In this document: piece after piece, positions 1-14,928 of the stretch | How the letters are laid out: the number at the start of each line of letters is the position of its first letter | How positions within the stretch are numbered: position 1 is the stretch's first letter | Origin: Apis mellifera | Taxonomy: Eukaryota; Arthropoda; Insecta; Hymenoptera; Apidae | Assembly: GCF_003254395.2 (NCBI RefSeq) | Contig: NC_037639.1 | Location: 15,106,537-15,170,536, forward strand | Length of the DNA stretch: 64,000 nt | Reading direction: 5' to 3' | Notes under the pieces: model-generated | What the model was told of the DNA's origin: nothing | What the model saw: only the letters and a program-made list of their open reading frames with translations | The model's database searches: none | Program-made: the position numbers and the translations under genes

Positions 1-98
1 GCAGAAGAAAATTAAAATTTTAAAATTTTAAAAGATTTAAAAAAAAAAATTTTAATCATATATTTGTGAATGAGCTATATTTTTTTAGAAGAACAATT

Positions 99-1834
99 AT
101 GACATTTGCCGAGTTAAATTTAAGTTCATGGCTTGTCCAACAATGTACTTTTATGGGTTAGTATTCAAATAATTATTGATTAAATTATTGATTAAATAAA
201 AATTTTCATATTTCTAGGTTTAAAATATCCTACACCAATTCAACAAAATTGTATTCCGAGAATTCTAGCTGGTACTGATTGTATTGGCTGTGCCAAAACT
301 GGCAGTGGCAAAACACTTGCTTTTGCACTTCCTATATTACAAAAATTATCTGAAGATCCATATGGTATATTTGCGCTTGTTTTAACACCAACTAGAGAAC
401 TTGCTTTCCAAGTAATTTTTAAAATTTAAAAAAATTTTTTTTTAAAAATTATATCAATATTTTAATACAAAAAATTTTATTTATAGATTGCAGATCAATT
501 TTCAGCGATAGGAAAATCTATTGGTTTAAAAAAATGTATAATTGTTGGTGGTATGGATATGGTTGTACAAGGTTTAGAATTATCAAAACATCCACATATA
601 GTTGTTGCAACTCCAGGACGTTTAGCTGATCATCTTGAAAGCTGTAATACATTTTCTTTGAAACAAATTAAATTTTTAGTCTTAGATGAAGCTGACAGAC
701 TTCTGGAAGGTTATTTTGATGATCAATTGAAAACTATATTTGAAGCTTTACCCAAGCAGAAACAAATCCTTCTTTTTAGTGCTACAATGACAGATACTCT
801 TCACAAAGTGAAACATATAGTATCCAATAAGGTATTATAAAATTTTATAAATAATTTTACAAACAATTTTACATAGAATTTTAAAAAATTATATGATGAA
901 AATGGTTTTAAATATTTTTAAAGGCCTTTATATGGGAATCCAAAGATGAATCTGGTATAGCTACAGTAAAAGAACTTAATCAACATTATGTACTTTGTCC
1001 AAGAGATATTCGTGATTCTTTCTTAGTAGAAGTAATTAGAACTTTTCGAGCAAATAACAAAAATGGATCTATAATAATATTTACAGATACTTGCAAGTAA
1101 ATTAAAATTATATATATATATGATATTCTATACAATATAAAGATTCAATATTTTACTTTGCTGAATTTTTTAGACATTGTCAAATATTATCTATGACACT
1201 AAATGATGTTGGATTTAAAAATGTAGCCCTACATTCAATGGTAAAACAAAAAGATCGTCTAGCTGCACTTGTTCAATTTAAATCCAATCATATAAAAATT
1301 TTAATAGCCACAGATGTTGCAGCAAGAGGTTTAGATATTCCTACTGTTGAATTAATTATAAATCATATTATACCAAATGTACCAAAAGAATACATTCATA
1401 GAGTTGGAAGAACAGCTAGAGCAGGCAAAAGTGGTATGGCAATTACTCTAATAACTCCACATGATATTAAATTATTACATGCAATTGAAAATACTATTGG
1501 TACAAAACTCACAGAATATAAAATTAATGGTAATAAATTTTTTTCTAATATTTTACAAAATTAATATTCAAGATATAATTATACATTTTTTTTATGTACA
1601 GATAAGGAAATAATTACAATCTTAACACAAATATCTGTTGCTAAACGAGAAGCGGAAATGAAATTGGATGAAACAAATTTTTATGAAAAAAAAATCATAA
1701 ATAAACGTAAAAAACTCATCCTTGAGGGAAAAGATCCAGATGAAATTGAAGAAATATTAGAAAAAAAAAAATGCTATAAATTGAAAAAAAAGCAGAAAAT
1801 TCCCAAGAATTCATATAATAAAAATAAATTGTGA
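99..1834 (+). CDS. DDX49: DEAD-box ATP-dependent RNA helicase DDX49 (yeast Dbp8 type)
   Basis: Nucleolar RNA helicase of the DDX49/Dbp8 group, which by family knowledge acts in small-subunit rRNA processing. I join six exons: 99-156, 218-411, 487-831, 924-1096, 1174-1529 and 1602-1834. All have GT/AG borders and give 452 aa in one frame; human DDX49 is slightly longer. The first ATG opens with MTFAELNLSSW, the usual F-x(n)-W start before the Q motif (PTPIQ, residue 24-28). Further helicase motifs seen are AKTGSGKT (45-52, ATP binding), PTREL (77-81), TPGR (126), DEAD (151-154), SAT (182), ATDVAARGLD (302-311) and HRVGRTARAG (332-341). The C-terminal exon is lysine-rich, as in nucleolar helicases. 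No motif is missing. The 3' end converges on the TMEM53-like gene, with 285 bp between the two stop codons. Confidence 0.95.
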
Positions 1835-2119
1835 TTATAATTTATATTTTATTATTGAAATATATAGCATAATAAGTAAAATGTATATAACATAAGTAAT
1901 ATAATTTATAAGTTATTATAATTATAAGTTACTTTTGTAATAATATAATAATATTTAGTATATGAATAAGAAAAACATATTTCTCTTGTATATATTCTAT
2001 AATTAAAATTATTATGTTTTAAAAAATAATTATTTTATAAAAAAAAATAAATATCAATAAATTTAATGAATTTTTTCACTGAATACTTCAATATTTTAAA
2101 AATATCAGCAATAAAATAT

Positions 2120-3739
2120 TCAAAACTGTGCTCCCATTTTCTTTTCATATTGTATTAAAGGTAATTTATTCAAAAAAGTATACAATTCTGCAACATATTC
2201 TTTTGGATATTTACGATAATGCCCAACATGTGGAGATTTTTCAAATACTTTGATATAAGTCTGAAAGAAAGAGATATAAATATTTCTGATACTATTTTAT
2301 GATTTATATATATTTATACACATTACCTTTATACCCACAGTATCCCATTGATTCTTTACTCTTAAATTACTTGATAGTGAACCTACTGGATCCGTTTTAC
2401 TTACAAAAAATAATGCTGGACTATGTATCAAATTTGTATGAAACAATTGACTAGATCTTATGTAATATTGTGTAGATTGTTTATAAAAAGCTTTCATATG
2501 ATATCTGTAAATTATTTAATATATATATTTAAAAAATTAATCAAAAGATTTAAAGATATGTAATATTTATTAAAATAAATCTTAAGTAAAAAAAAAAAAT
2601 CTTAAGTATGAAATTAAATATTGTAAATTTTGAAGTTTTTATTAATCATATTATTTAAATATATAACTTTAACTTTATCATTGTACACTATATATAAAAA
2701 AATGTTTTTTTGTAGTTATGATGGATTTTAAATCTTCAGATTGATGGAAATCTGTTTCAAAATCTGTATAAAAAAATTATTTTCATAAAATTGATCTTAT
2801 TATTTACTATTGAAGTTTGATTTCAATATTTTAAAATCCTGTATAACTTAAATTGAAATTTATATTATAGGAAATATGAATACAATTAAAGTTAACAAAC
2901 TACTTACTCTAAATATTTTTGAAACATATTTTGTAGCATTTTATTATTTGGAAATATAGCACGTGGTACACCTATTGATAATTCAGTCACATCAGCTAAA
3001 CTATCCCATATTTGACCAACAATTCTTTCAATTACATTATTATATTTTTGATAATCACTCTGTATTAAGTCCAAAATTTCTCCCCACATATATCCACCTA
3101 CTGAAAATCCATGTAATACTATTTGCTGATAATTTTGATGTTCTATTAGAAATTCCAATAAATCTGAAGCAACTAACTAAAATAAAACTTTTACAAATTA
3201 AATTATGATATTACAAATATTAATATATATTATATATTACATATATATATTATTATATATATATTATATAATATGTTATAATTTATATTTTATGAATTTA
3301 CCCTAGATCCTTTTGTAGGCCATATTAGTTGCCAAGGTGTAATTGATAATATAACAATATCAAACCCTTGTTCCACATATAAATTTGCAAATTTCATAAT
3401 ATGTTTATGCTTTGGTAACAACCAACTAAGTAAAATTATTAAAGGTCTATTTTTTTCATTATTAAAATTCTGTATAATTGCATCATTTCTAGTTTGATTA
3501 TCATGCAAAATATGTTCAATATTTTTTGTAACACGGTAACTTGATAATTTACACATCAATAAAAAGTTAGTCTAATTAAAAAAAGAAAAATTATTAAAAT
3601 CTAAATTCTTAAAAATAAATTAAAAAATACAATAAATAAATATTACCAAATTTTGTTTCTGCTGTAACAATTGTGGTTTTATACAAGACATCAATCTTAT
3701 TCTTGTCAAAGTAGATAATACTACTCTTTCAACTACCAT
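2120..3739 (-). CDS. TMEM53: TMEM53-like alpha/beta hydrolase-fold protein (DUF829)
   Basis: Five exons read on the minus strand: 3739-3647, 3571-3302, 3176-2908, 2504-2327 and 2260-2120, giving 316 aa. The protein has the DUF829/TMEM53 layout. An N-terminal part carries the phrase PLIILLSWLLPKHKH followed by GFDIV. A nucleophile-elbow-like GFSVG lies at residues 144-148, with Ser146 the candidate nucleophile. The C-terminal part contains FFVSKTDPVG and SPHVGHYRKYP, which place an Asp and a His where a hydrolase triad would need them. By family knowledge TMEM53 proteins sit at the nuclear envelope/ER and their substrate is unknown; vertebrate TMEM53 affects BMP-SMAD signalling. I see no strong membrane segment in this model. 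The start ATG is the only one in frame in exon 1. The gene is convergent with DDX49. Confidence 0.85.
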
Positions 3740-4234
3740 TATTGCTAATTAAAATATATTTTATTATTAAAATACATAATATAGATTTCTTATAATAATT
3801 TCTTAATAATAATATAATATTGAGTATTGAATATTTTTAATTTGAAAATTTAGTTTATAAAATTGAATTATCATTTTATTAAAATTAATGAGAATTTAAT
3901 ATTATTATATTTATTTATATATTTATTTTTTATTATATATAAGAATAGGAATCAGAAATTATATATGATTTATATTATATTTCAATTTTATTTTTAATTA
4001 TAATATTCTCTATATATTATTTATAAAAATAATTGAATAAAGTAAAATATAATCATTGTTTAAAATTAATTGATTCATATAATATAAAATGTCATTTTTC
4101 TTTAATATATGAATATATTAAATTATTTTTTTATTTTTATTCCTATCTTTATTTATTTGGTACTATGATTATGCATGGAGCAAGAGAAATACTACTATAG
4201 CAATACACTTAAACGTTCATTCATGCGCATTTCA

Positions 4235-4244
4235 TGCGCATGCG
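4235..4244. promoter_or_regulatory. NRF1/Ewg-like palindrome TGCGCATGCG upstream of TMEM53-like
   Basis: The decamer TGCGCATGCG matches the core of the NRF-1/Erect wing site. A second, partial copy (ATGCGCAT) starts at 4223. Both lie about 490 bp upstream of the TMEM53-like ATG and stand out as G/C-containing words in an otherwise A/T desert. Function is inferred from the motif only. Confidence 0.35.
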
Positions 4245-7200
4245 ATATATCATTTTATTTGTATACATATATAAGATTTTAATACAATATATGATTATAT
4301 TAAGTCCATCAAAAATAACTAATTAAATTTATATTTTTTTCTACTGTTTATTTTTAAACTTTTATATATTTTAGTATTGCTAATAATTTTATAGAATTAT
4401 TTGTAATTAAACAAATCTAATTTTCGAAAATTGCAATCGTAAAATATTGAAAATGAATTCTCAAATTCATCAAAGATAAATATTTTTGGACATAGTATCG
4501 ACATAGTATTTATTCGTAAAAAAAAAAAGAGTAATTTTTTATTTTCAAAATTCGAATCGTTATGATTCTAAAATTAGTATTAAAACTTTTTTACTTTTTT
4601 TTTTTTAGTTTTTATAAATTTTGATATCAAAATCCAAAAATGAAGAATTTAGTGATTTAAAAATTAATCTGCAAAAATTACCATATTTGTACAAAATTTT
4701 ATATGATATAATTATTATAATATTAATATTATAATACTAATATAATTATTTATTTAATAAAAAAATATATTATTATGAATACTTGCTTAAACAATGCGTA
4801 AAATTGTCGTTCTGATATTGTTCACTTCTTTGTATGTAGTTACTTTGCAATTTAAAATGATTATGGTGGACTTTTAACTGATTATTTTATCAATTGTAGT
4901 TTTCATTAGCTCCAACAAATAATGTGTTAAATTTGGTTTATATAAAATAAACAAATTTTTTATATGCATAAATCTTTGTATGAAAAATCTTTACATAAAA
5001 TATATAAAAATTTATATAAAATGAGATTTTTTTAGACTTCAAATATTGAATTATATTGAATTAGATAGTGATGCTAGCTACTTATTGCAATGTCGAAATA
5101 TAAATTATGCTAACATAAAATTTATAAGTTATACAATTTTATATTTATTTTTTATTTTTATAATTATATAATAATTATATAATAATTTTGAAAATTATTT
5201 TTCATAAATAATATAAATAATTTTATATTTATATATCATATATTTTATATTAATGAGGTTACTAACTTAAAAGCAAACATTGGACTTTCGATATACAATC
5301 TAATCTGATTTTGATTTAAAGAACTACTTAAGGTTTTGTGCTTTGGATCTATAATTAAAAAAATAGAAATTGGTAATATGAATATTTGATTTATTAATTA
5401 AAATTATGTATGAATATATATGTGTATAGATAAATGTATACAAGTATATAATAAAGTATATAATAAATCTTATCGCTGAATCCGTAATTTAATCTAATTT
5501 GCTGTTGAATATATATTTTTAAATTTATCATTATCATTATCAGAATTTTACCTCTAGAATAGTAGAATCATAATGGAAATAAAAAATCAAATACCAGGTG
5601 TTTTTAATAATATAATACAATATAATACAATTCAATAGAAATAATATGATAGAAAGATTGTAGAATATTGTAAAAAAAATCACTTATATTTTTTAAAATA
5701 AATTATACTATTTTTTTATTTTTTAATAATTATATTTAATTAAATGTTAATTTTATGATATTTAATTAATAAATATCTAATATAAATTGAAATAAGTATA
5801 AAGATAAATTTGATATAATATAATATCATATTTAAATAAAACATATTAAATAATAGATTATTTAGAAATATTTGATAATCATTATTTTAAAAAAATACAA
5901 AACTATTATATCAAATTTAATAATAATTATTAATTTAACTATTATATAAACTACTTAAATATATATATAAGATATTAATTTTTTAAAAAATGTTAGTTCT
6001 TAATTTTTTTTTATAAATAAATTCTATGATATAAAAAATGAAATTTGAATTTTTTGATGAATTATATTTTATTTACAATTCTAAATATTTATTTACTTGT
6101 TTCAGAATGTAATGTAAAATAAAAGTAAATAAAAATCATATTAATTGTAAATTTCAATGTTTTCATTATGACATACATTATTACCATATATGTATACTAT
6201 TGCTGTTTTTTATATCAATATTTAAAATATTGATTTGCAATAATAAGTATAATTATTTGCAATAATAAGTATAATATTTATTTTTTACGATATTATAATT
6301 ACTAATAAGTTACTTAATCTTATATTATATAAAACACCTACATTTAAATACATTTTATATTGTGTATATTATTAAATATGAAGATATAATTTTTATATCA
6401 ACAGAGGAAGAAAATTAGAAAAATAAAAAATATGAAATACTTTTATAAAAAAATTTTCTTCACATTTGAAAAAATTGTTCTATATATAAAATATAATAAT
6501 AATAAGTATAATATTTCATAAACTTATATTAAAATAATTTAATGAATTTATATTTTATATTATATATTTTATAATTTTACTAAATTAAATATTTTTATTA
6601 TTTCTTCCTCTGCTATCTTATTTATATATTATATATACGTATATTATGTGTAATGCACATATGTATATTTGAAGGAAATGTTATAAAGAGGTCATGTAAT
6701 TTGTTAAGGAAATATAGCGAATTTATAAATAAAATGTATAGTTCATAAATAACTTCACTTTAAAAACAGTATTCTATATTAACATACTGTGATGATATAT
6801 TGTAATATTCCATATTCAGAATTTTTTGTTTTTGTTTCATTATATTGATTATTATTTGTTATATCTCTGAACAGATATAGTATATAATTATATATATTAT
6901 ATTATTCCTTAAAGATAAGATATATTATTCTCAAAATTTCTTATTGATTTGATAATCAAAATATTTGTATTGAATTGATGTTATGAACTCATGATTTTAA
7001 TTATGTATTCAAAAAGTACATAGTAACATTTATTGATGCACAAAGCCTTATATGACTTTTAAATATTTTGAATATTGGATTGTAAATATATATTATATAT
7101 TATATATTAGAATTTGTTTCCAAATTTCATGCTAAAAGTTTTTAAAAATATGTTGATAAAAAGATAATTTTATATTAATATCATAAACAAAGCTAGATTT

Positions 7201-8135
7201 TTTTTTTTTTTGCTTACATTCTTTAATTCTTGTAAAATATAATTTTAAAATAAATATCTTTATGACCTCATAATATCGCTTCCATCAATTATACTTCGAA
7301 TATAATATTAAAAAGTAATAAAAATTTATAAAACAATTTTTTGTAATATTATGGACAAAAATACATTAAATAAATAAAATTTATAAAAGAATAATATATG
7401 ACTTATTCTATGTGAGATTTGAAATTTTTTGAAATTAACACAATTGAAATTTTAAGAATAACAATGCCAATGAATTTTTCTTATGTATAACTAAAAATCA
7501 TACATAAGATCTTTTATGACAATATAACAAATATAATCAAATATTATTATTCAGCTTCAGAAAGCTCATAATTAATAATTTCTTATAATTATATTATGTG
7601 AAATATGATGTTAATAATATAATTTCTTAATTGTGCATAGACATGTAAAGATTCCATAAATAAAAAAACATATACATCAAATTGTACAGTAAAGATATAC
7701 AATTAATTTTATTAAAAGTATTTATGTAATTCAGTTTTTTCAGAAAATTATTTAATTAAAATATTTACAATTTTAGATATATAGGCCAGTCTTTGATAAT
7801 TATCTATTTAACAAGATCACATAATGTTTAAATGAACATTATGTCATTGAACATTAAGAAACTAACTTAAATCTTTTCATAAAAAAAAAGTATATTATAA
7901 TTTAATTTAAAATATCCTTTAAAATGAAATGTTTTTATATATATTATAAAAGTTATATTTTTTAAAAAGAATTATTTTATATATTTATAAAAGAAAATAT
8001 TTATCAAAGCTGACCATATTGAGTTAAAAATGATACAATTTTTTTAATTTATATAATTTTTACAACATTATAAAAAATATCATGCAAATTTTTTAAAAAC
8101 AATAATTCAAAGAAATTAAAAATAAGAGTATATAT

Positions 8136-8375
<240 letters not shown>

Positions 8376-9003
8376 TATTATTTTTCTTAAAAAAATTTAA
8401 ATAACTATTTTTTATATAAAATTGAAAAAAAATATATACATAATTTAATTATATAGAAACTTCACAGCAATATTATTATATTTAATTTAAAAAATTACTG
8501 CATAAATAAAAATTTTATATGTAAAATATAAAATTTTATAGATAAAATAACTTAATAAAGTTGTATTATTATATTGTGAATTATGAAATGATTTTATATT
8601 ATTAAAAAACAGTATTAATATATTTTTCTCTAGTTTTTTTATGAGATGGCAGTATTAATGTAATATAATCTTTTATTCCTTTACTAGATTTTAATAATAT
8701 TTTATGAATATAACATTAATGGCAGTATCATTTTAGATAATTTTACTATATTTCATTTATTACGTAATTAAAAAAATTACTTATGTCGTAATAACGACAA
8801 GAATATGTAATTTACTACTACTATAATGTACATATATGTGTTTAATGCACTGCTCATTATGAATAATTTCACAATTTAAACCACTTACCTATAGTAATAA
8901 TTATATTATTAGACTTGAAAAGTAAGTGGTATGCAATATTTCACCTTCGATTTGTCCAAAATTATATACAAGTTTCTAATATGAAATGATTTTGTGCTGT
9001 ATC

Positions 9004-12000
9004 TCAGAAAGCTTCAACAAAACTAGCTGGAAAAAGACCAGTACGACCAGTTCTTGGTTGAGTACCTTTATACCAACCATCATCACGTTTTTTATGCACA
9101 TAAATAATATCTCCTACTCGAAGTTCTAATTCAAATTCGCTATTAGGTGGATATGGCACAATGCAACGAAATCTGTATACTCGTTCTCTGAAATAAAAAA
9201 TAATAAATATATAAAAATATTAATTAATTAAATAAAAACATAAGAAAAATAAATAATTAAAACAAAAATAAAATATAAAATGATTAAATGATAAAATTTT
9301 TTTTTTACCGTTCGCGAGTAGGTTGTTGTTTGACTTGTTTGCCCATACCAGCATCTAATGAATTACTTTTACGATGATGATTTCCTATTGGTGTACATAC
9401 CATTCCACCCGACTCATTAGATCTATGAATGTTAATAAGAAATATGAAAATAAAATTGATTTATTAAAATTTTAAAAAGAATATTATATAATATTATATT
9501 TCTTATATTAATAGTATTTGTTAAATTTATACAGTTATTATACATTAAATATACACATACTTAATCAACAAGCAAACTCTTGAAAGTATTTGAAATAAAA
9601 AAAAACAATAAAAATTATAAAACACAATTAAAAAATAGATAAAAAATATAAAAATTTTAATGTCATTAATCAAGCATTTATAATATACTATTCTTAATTT
9701 TTGCAATATTTATTAAAACACTTACCTATATATTGCATCATTTATTGTAAATGTTAATATAGTTAAATATATATGCATCACACAACTATTACATATAAAG
9801 TATTATAAAAGACTAAATACAATTTTCATTTTATATATGAGCTGGGCAAATATATTAAGATAAATACCTTTTACAATAAATACTAATTTTTAAATAATTT
9901 TATTTGTCAAACATATATAATTTTAATAACTAACCTTTGAAGAATTGAGACCGGTAAAGATGGTCTCTCCTTGTATTTAAGTCTTTGTGAAGATGTGACA
10001 TGTCCTTGCACAGAGCCTGGACACAAACGATGGTAGTTGTTTGAAGCATTTAATTCCTGTGTAGCTCCCACCTGTAGCAACTGACTTGGGCAAGATCCCG
10101 ATCTAATTTTAAATATATCCGCCCAACCCCCCGTGTAGAATTAGACAAATAATTCAACACATGCAAATCATATAGTGTTAAAAAATAAAAATAAAAAAAT
10201 AATGGAAAACAGATCAAAAACTTATTTTGCATATATAAAAATTAACTGTTTTTTCTATATACATGTAAACATTAAAATCATGCAAAAATTTCAATAATTA
10301 TTTAACATATCATAAAAATACATATATAATTGTATAAATTTTATATTATAACATAAAATAATATCGGATAGTAATACATTTACATGCAGACTATTAATAA
10401 AATGTATTAAATATACTATATGTATTATAAACATGCAAATTTTATTTATTTTTTTAAAATCTTTAATGATATGTTAATTATGTTAATTATGGCTATAAGC
10501 CATTGTTATTGCAAATAATATAGAAAATAACTTACCGAACATGTACTGGATTAATGGAATTGCCATCTTCAAAAACAGGATTATCCATTGAATAAGTAGT
10601 AGGAGGTGGTGATTTTGATTTCTTGATATTCGTTAATCGTCGCATCAAAGAGACACATTTATCTTTTTTTTCTTTCTGCTATAATTAAAAAATATATATA
10701 TATATATTCATATAACAAACAATTAATATTACTTAGATTTATATACCTTTTCACTATTTTTAGATACAGAAACTACTGCAGTGGAAGAAGGAGAAGCTAC
10801 AGCATGTAAAATACTATTTGGATTTTTATTCATTTCGTTTATGATGGAAGAACCAGCACCAGTAACAATAGTGCCACTATTGTTGATACCAGTAACTGTG
10901 GTTGTAGGCATTAATGATTGAGGTAAAGTTACCTGTTTTCCAGGAGAAGCTAAAATAAAAAATTTTAAATTTCTTATATACATTTTAATATAATGTATTT
11001 TATAAAATTATTACATACGATAAAATTATATTACATACAAATATTTGGTGACATGACAGCACTGTGACTACGTCCAAGAGGATTTGCTGAATTTTGTTCT
11101 TTGTATCGTGGAGGACTACTTTCTTGATTTTGCATTTGACTTTGACCATGCCAAGATGATGATACCATAAAAGATGGACTAATAGCACGTGGTGGTAATT
11201 CTGGTGGTAATAATGTGCGTGGATTATAAGATTGAGAAGATCCTTTATTTTTAGAATAAGTTGCAGTTATTCGTGACTCAGTATTATTTTGACTTGTTGA
11301 AGATGGAAAGATTTGATGCTGCCCTGTATTTGGTGATCCTCGACACAAACTACGCTGACATCTATGAAAACAAAATTATTTAAAATCAAGAAATTACATT
11401 ATAAATTTTTAATATAAGTATATATTCATATACTTAGCAGGTGCAACATAATTTCCTGGAAAAACTCCACATTTTTGTGTACGATTAGAAGTTCCTTTAA
11501 ACCATCCATCTTGACAACGTTCTGTTACCATATAAATGCCTCCTTTTCTTAATTCAAGTTCATCTGCTTTTTGAGGCTTATATGGATACAGAGCTATATA
11601 TGCAGCTGGCAAATGAGCATTTGTAGCAGACAAAGTTTGTGATGATTGTGCTAGAGCAAGATCACTACTACCGCTTCGCCTGTGACGAAGATTGTGATCT
11701 GCAGTGCTGGTAGTTGTCTAATAAATGAAAAAAAAAAATTAATATTTTTTGATTATAGTATTAATATAAAATTTAATAAGATAATTATATAATAAAAAAT
11801 TATAAGAAATTAACATAATAAGAAAATTTTTTATCACATTAATATGGCAAAATATTATTCACCTGTAACGAAGAAAATGAATCATTACTGTTACCAACAG
11901 CATTATCTACTGGGGGACTAAGTATTTCTGCACTATGTCTATGATGTGGATGAGCTTGATGACCAGTATTAACAGCAGTGAAACTGTGACGCTTAACATT

Positions 12001-13532
12001 CTGTCTATTTCCAACTGCAGGAGGAGATGTTGCTGGACTACTAGGACTACTTGGAGCAGTACTAGAACTGCTAGATGTAGTTGAACTATTAGGAGTATTT
12101 GGAGTAGTAGTTGAAGAACTACCTCCTGATGATACATTTGAAATTGAATCAGAAACTGGTAAAATTGTATTCTATTGAAAAAATATTAAATGTTAATATA
12201 TTTTACATTTCAAATATTAAAGAAATAATATATTTTACATATAATAAATTGTAATACCTGCATAAGTTGTGGTCGTGATTGATTTGTTTGTAAATTACGC
12301 GAATGATCAGTTGGTATTAAAGGTGTAGTCTCTTCATTAGTGGGAGTAGGAGGTGCTACTCTTGATGGACCTGGTTGTGTGCTTTTTGAAGAAAATATTA
12401 ATTATAATTAATTACAATTAAAAAAATATAATTAATTAAAACATAATTATAAATATTAATGTTATATACTAATATTAATAGTAAATTATAAAAATTACTT
12501 TGTTGAAAGTTTCATTAAAGCTCTTGCCACACTATTCAATTCCACAAAAGCTAATGGAAAGATACCAATTCTATCCAACAGTTTTCCTTCTGCCCAATTT
12601 TCATCAACTCTTCTAATAACACTAATAATTTCTCCCTATAAAATTATTTTTAAAAAGAATGCAATATCAAATCAAATAAATAAATAAAAAACATTATATC
12701 TATATGTCTATATATACCTTATTGAATGTAAGACAACCATCTTCATCATCATTGGTCATTCTAAAATCGTATAAAGCTTTGCACTGAGGAACATCTGGAG
12801 TCAATGGTGTCATTATCTGTACATATAAATTTATTAAATACTTTTATATTACATTATTAACATATTAAAACAATAAAATGTTTTAATACACACTTGGATA
12901 TAAGACAAAGGAAAAACTCCATGACTATTAGCACTTTCTCCAAAACACCAATTATTATCGATTTTCTTACGTAAAATGACAATGTCACCTTTTTTAAAAG
13001 ACAAATCTCTGAAATTTAAAATAGTTCATAAAATATATATATAATGCAAGTTTTTTAAAAGGATATAAAATTACCCTGGAACTTTTGATACATAATCGTA
13101 GATTGCTCTGCCATATGTTTGATTGTGTAAGTGAACTTGTTTCGCTGTTGCATTACCATGCCGAATTGGTTCATTTGTGAATGTAGTAGGAGTAGGATTA
13201 TTAGTTACAATGGGAGCTGAAGTAATTTGATGGCCACCAAAGAGTCTTTGAGATCCTGGATTATTTTTAATTATAGATTTTGTAGATTTAGGAGTTGCAT
13301 TACGCATTCCTTCTAAAATACGCATTAGTAATACATTAGGAGGTAAATCATCCACTTTAACATCAACTAAAATGCGACATTCAGGGCAGCGCAACTCATG
13401 ATGAGTATTAACTATCTCTTCTAAACATTTCTTGCAAAAGGTATGCTGACAAGGAAGTACTTTGCTCGATGTATCTAATCGTTCGAGACACACCGAGCAT
13501 TCTAACAAATCATTTAGCATACATTCGTCCAT
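9004..13532 (-). CDS. POSH: POSH / SH3RF E3 ubiquitin ligase scaffold
   Basis: Plenty-of-SH3s scaffold: a RING E3 ligase that by family knowledge organises JNK-pathway kinases and vesicle trafficking. Thirteen exons are joined on the minus strand: 13532-13075, 13008-12894, 12816-12718, 12635-12499, 12381-12258, 12171-11863, 11717-11434, 11361-11039, 10949-10747, 10678-10536, 10102-9935, 9422-9309 and 9187-9004. They give 886 aa, close to human SH3RF1. The RING has C12-x2-C15, C28-x-H30-x2-C33-x2-C36 and C49-x2-C52. Four SH3 domains lie at about 142-192, 203-262, 451-509 and 829-886; the last ends the protein, as expected. The conserved phrase SGSCPSQLLQ decides the acceptor at 10102. Between the SH3 domains the chain is Ser/Thr/Pro-rich and probably disordered. 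The 5' end faces the PITP gene. Confidence 0.95.
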
Positions 13533-14898
13533 TCTGATTTATATTATGAAATGCTCACTTTCAGTCTTTTTCTTTTTCAAATTTATTTGTCTATGTTTAA
13601 GATTCAATTTTTTTAATCTTCCCACGCGTCTTGTCTTCTGTGCATTCACAAGCTACCATACATTTGATGTACTTATCTTCTATATAACATGTATTAACGA
13701 AATTTGATTTATAATTATAGTAGTCCACCAAAAATTCCACTTCATGAAAAAATATATGAACATGTTACTGAATTTTTCTTCGTACTTTCGAACTACTTGC
13801 TCACCTTTTCATTTATTCTGAACGAAATATTCTTAGGCGCGTCAGTATACGCGCTGTCATCTAAGTATATTTCGTCACACACACTAAACCATATCGATCA
13901 ATCGACTCGTCGATTACAGTCGATTCTAAAATGAACTAACAAATGTTGCATGATATATCTATTCATAGTATAAATTTTATAACCAAATATTGTTATAAAT
14001 CAATATTTATTACAAATACATAATATTTATTTTTATTTCAAAATTTTGTCATATAAGCAATATAATATTATTATGAAAAATTAATACAGGATAATTTCTT
14101 TATGTAGTTATAAATATGAAACTTAGGAATTTTTAAGTTATGTATCATATATTCTGTATTATAAAATTATCAATATTGTATAAATGAATAGCTTTTTTGT
14201 ACATGAAATACATTGTAAATAAAAACTTTTACAGTTATTTATCATTTTAAAAATTTTTTTTAAATTTCTCTTAATATTAAGATAAAAAGCAACCAATCAA
14301 AAGAACTTTTTTTTAATGTTTAAAAAAATATATCTACTTATAAAATTATATAATATTTATTAAAACATTTTTCTCATTGTATTTTTTTTATACTTTATTC
14401 AATAAATAATATTTAAAAAAATAATTTTTTATTGTTTTGAAATTTTTTTTGTTAAAAATTATATATTATTCTTCACAGTATTAAAATTTATAATACATTG
14501 TTTTACATATATATATAATAATTATATATAATTATTTGTATTATATAATTTATTGAACATATAAATTATAAATTGTTAATTAAAATTATTAATGAAATTG
14601 TATATTAAATAAGATCTCTATCTCTTTTATATGTTTTATATTTTTATATGTTTTATGTCTTTATTTTCAATTTTCATGAAAATCATAGTGAATTTTTTAA
14701 TATTTCATTCAGACTTCAAATTTCATTCATATTCGATAAATTTATTTAATATATTAAATCAAATAAAAATTGTAATATAAATTCATAATAGAATATAATA
14801 AATTAGCAATGATATTTCTTATAATTACTTAATATTTTTTTTATAAATTTTATATGAAATCCCCAGACTAAATTATTGTAAACTTGATAGATAATAAA

Positions 14899-14908
14899 TG
14901 CGCATGCG
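14899..14908. promoter_or_regulatory. NRF1/Ewg-like site TGCGCATGCG in PITP promoter
   Basis: TGCGCATGCG lies 278 bp upstream of the PITP start codon at the upstream edge of the G/C-richer promoter segment. It is the same decamer as at 4235-4244. The assignment is by motif only. Confidence 0.4.
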
Positions 14909-14928
14909 AATTGAGATACATGTAAGCA

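Noticed and set aside
10071..10080. Alternative acceptor CTACAG|GTGGGA for POSH exon 11
   Set aside because: It breaks the reading phase. The acceptor at 10102 restores phase and the conserved SGSCPSQLLQ.
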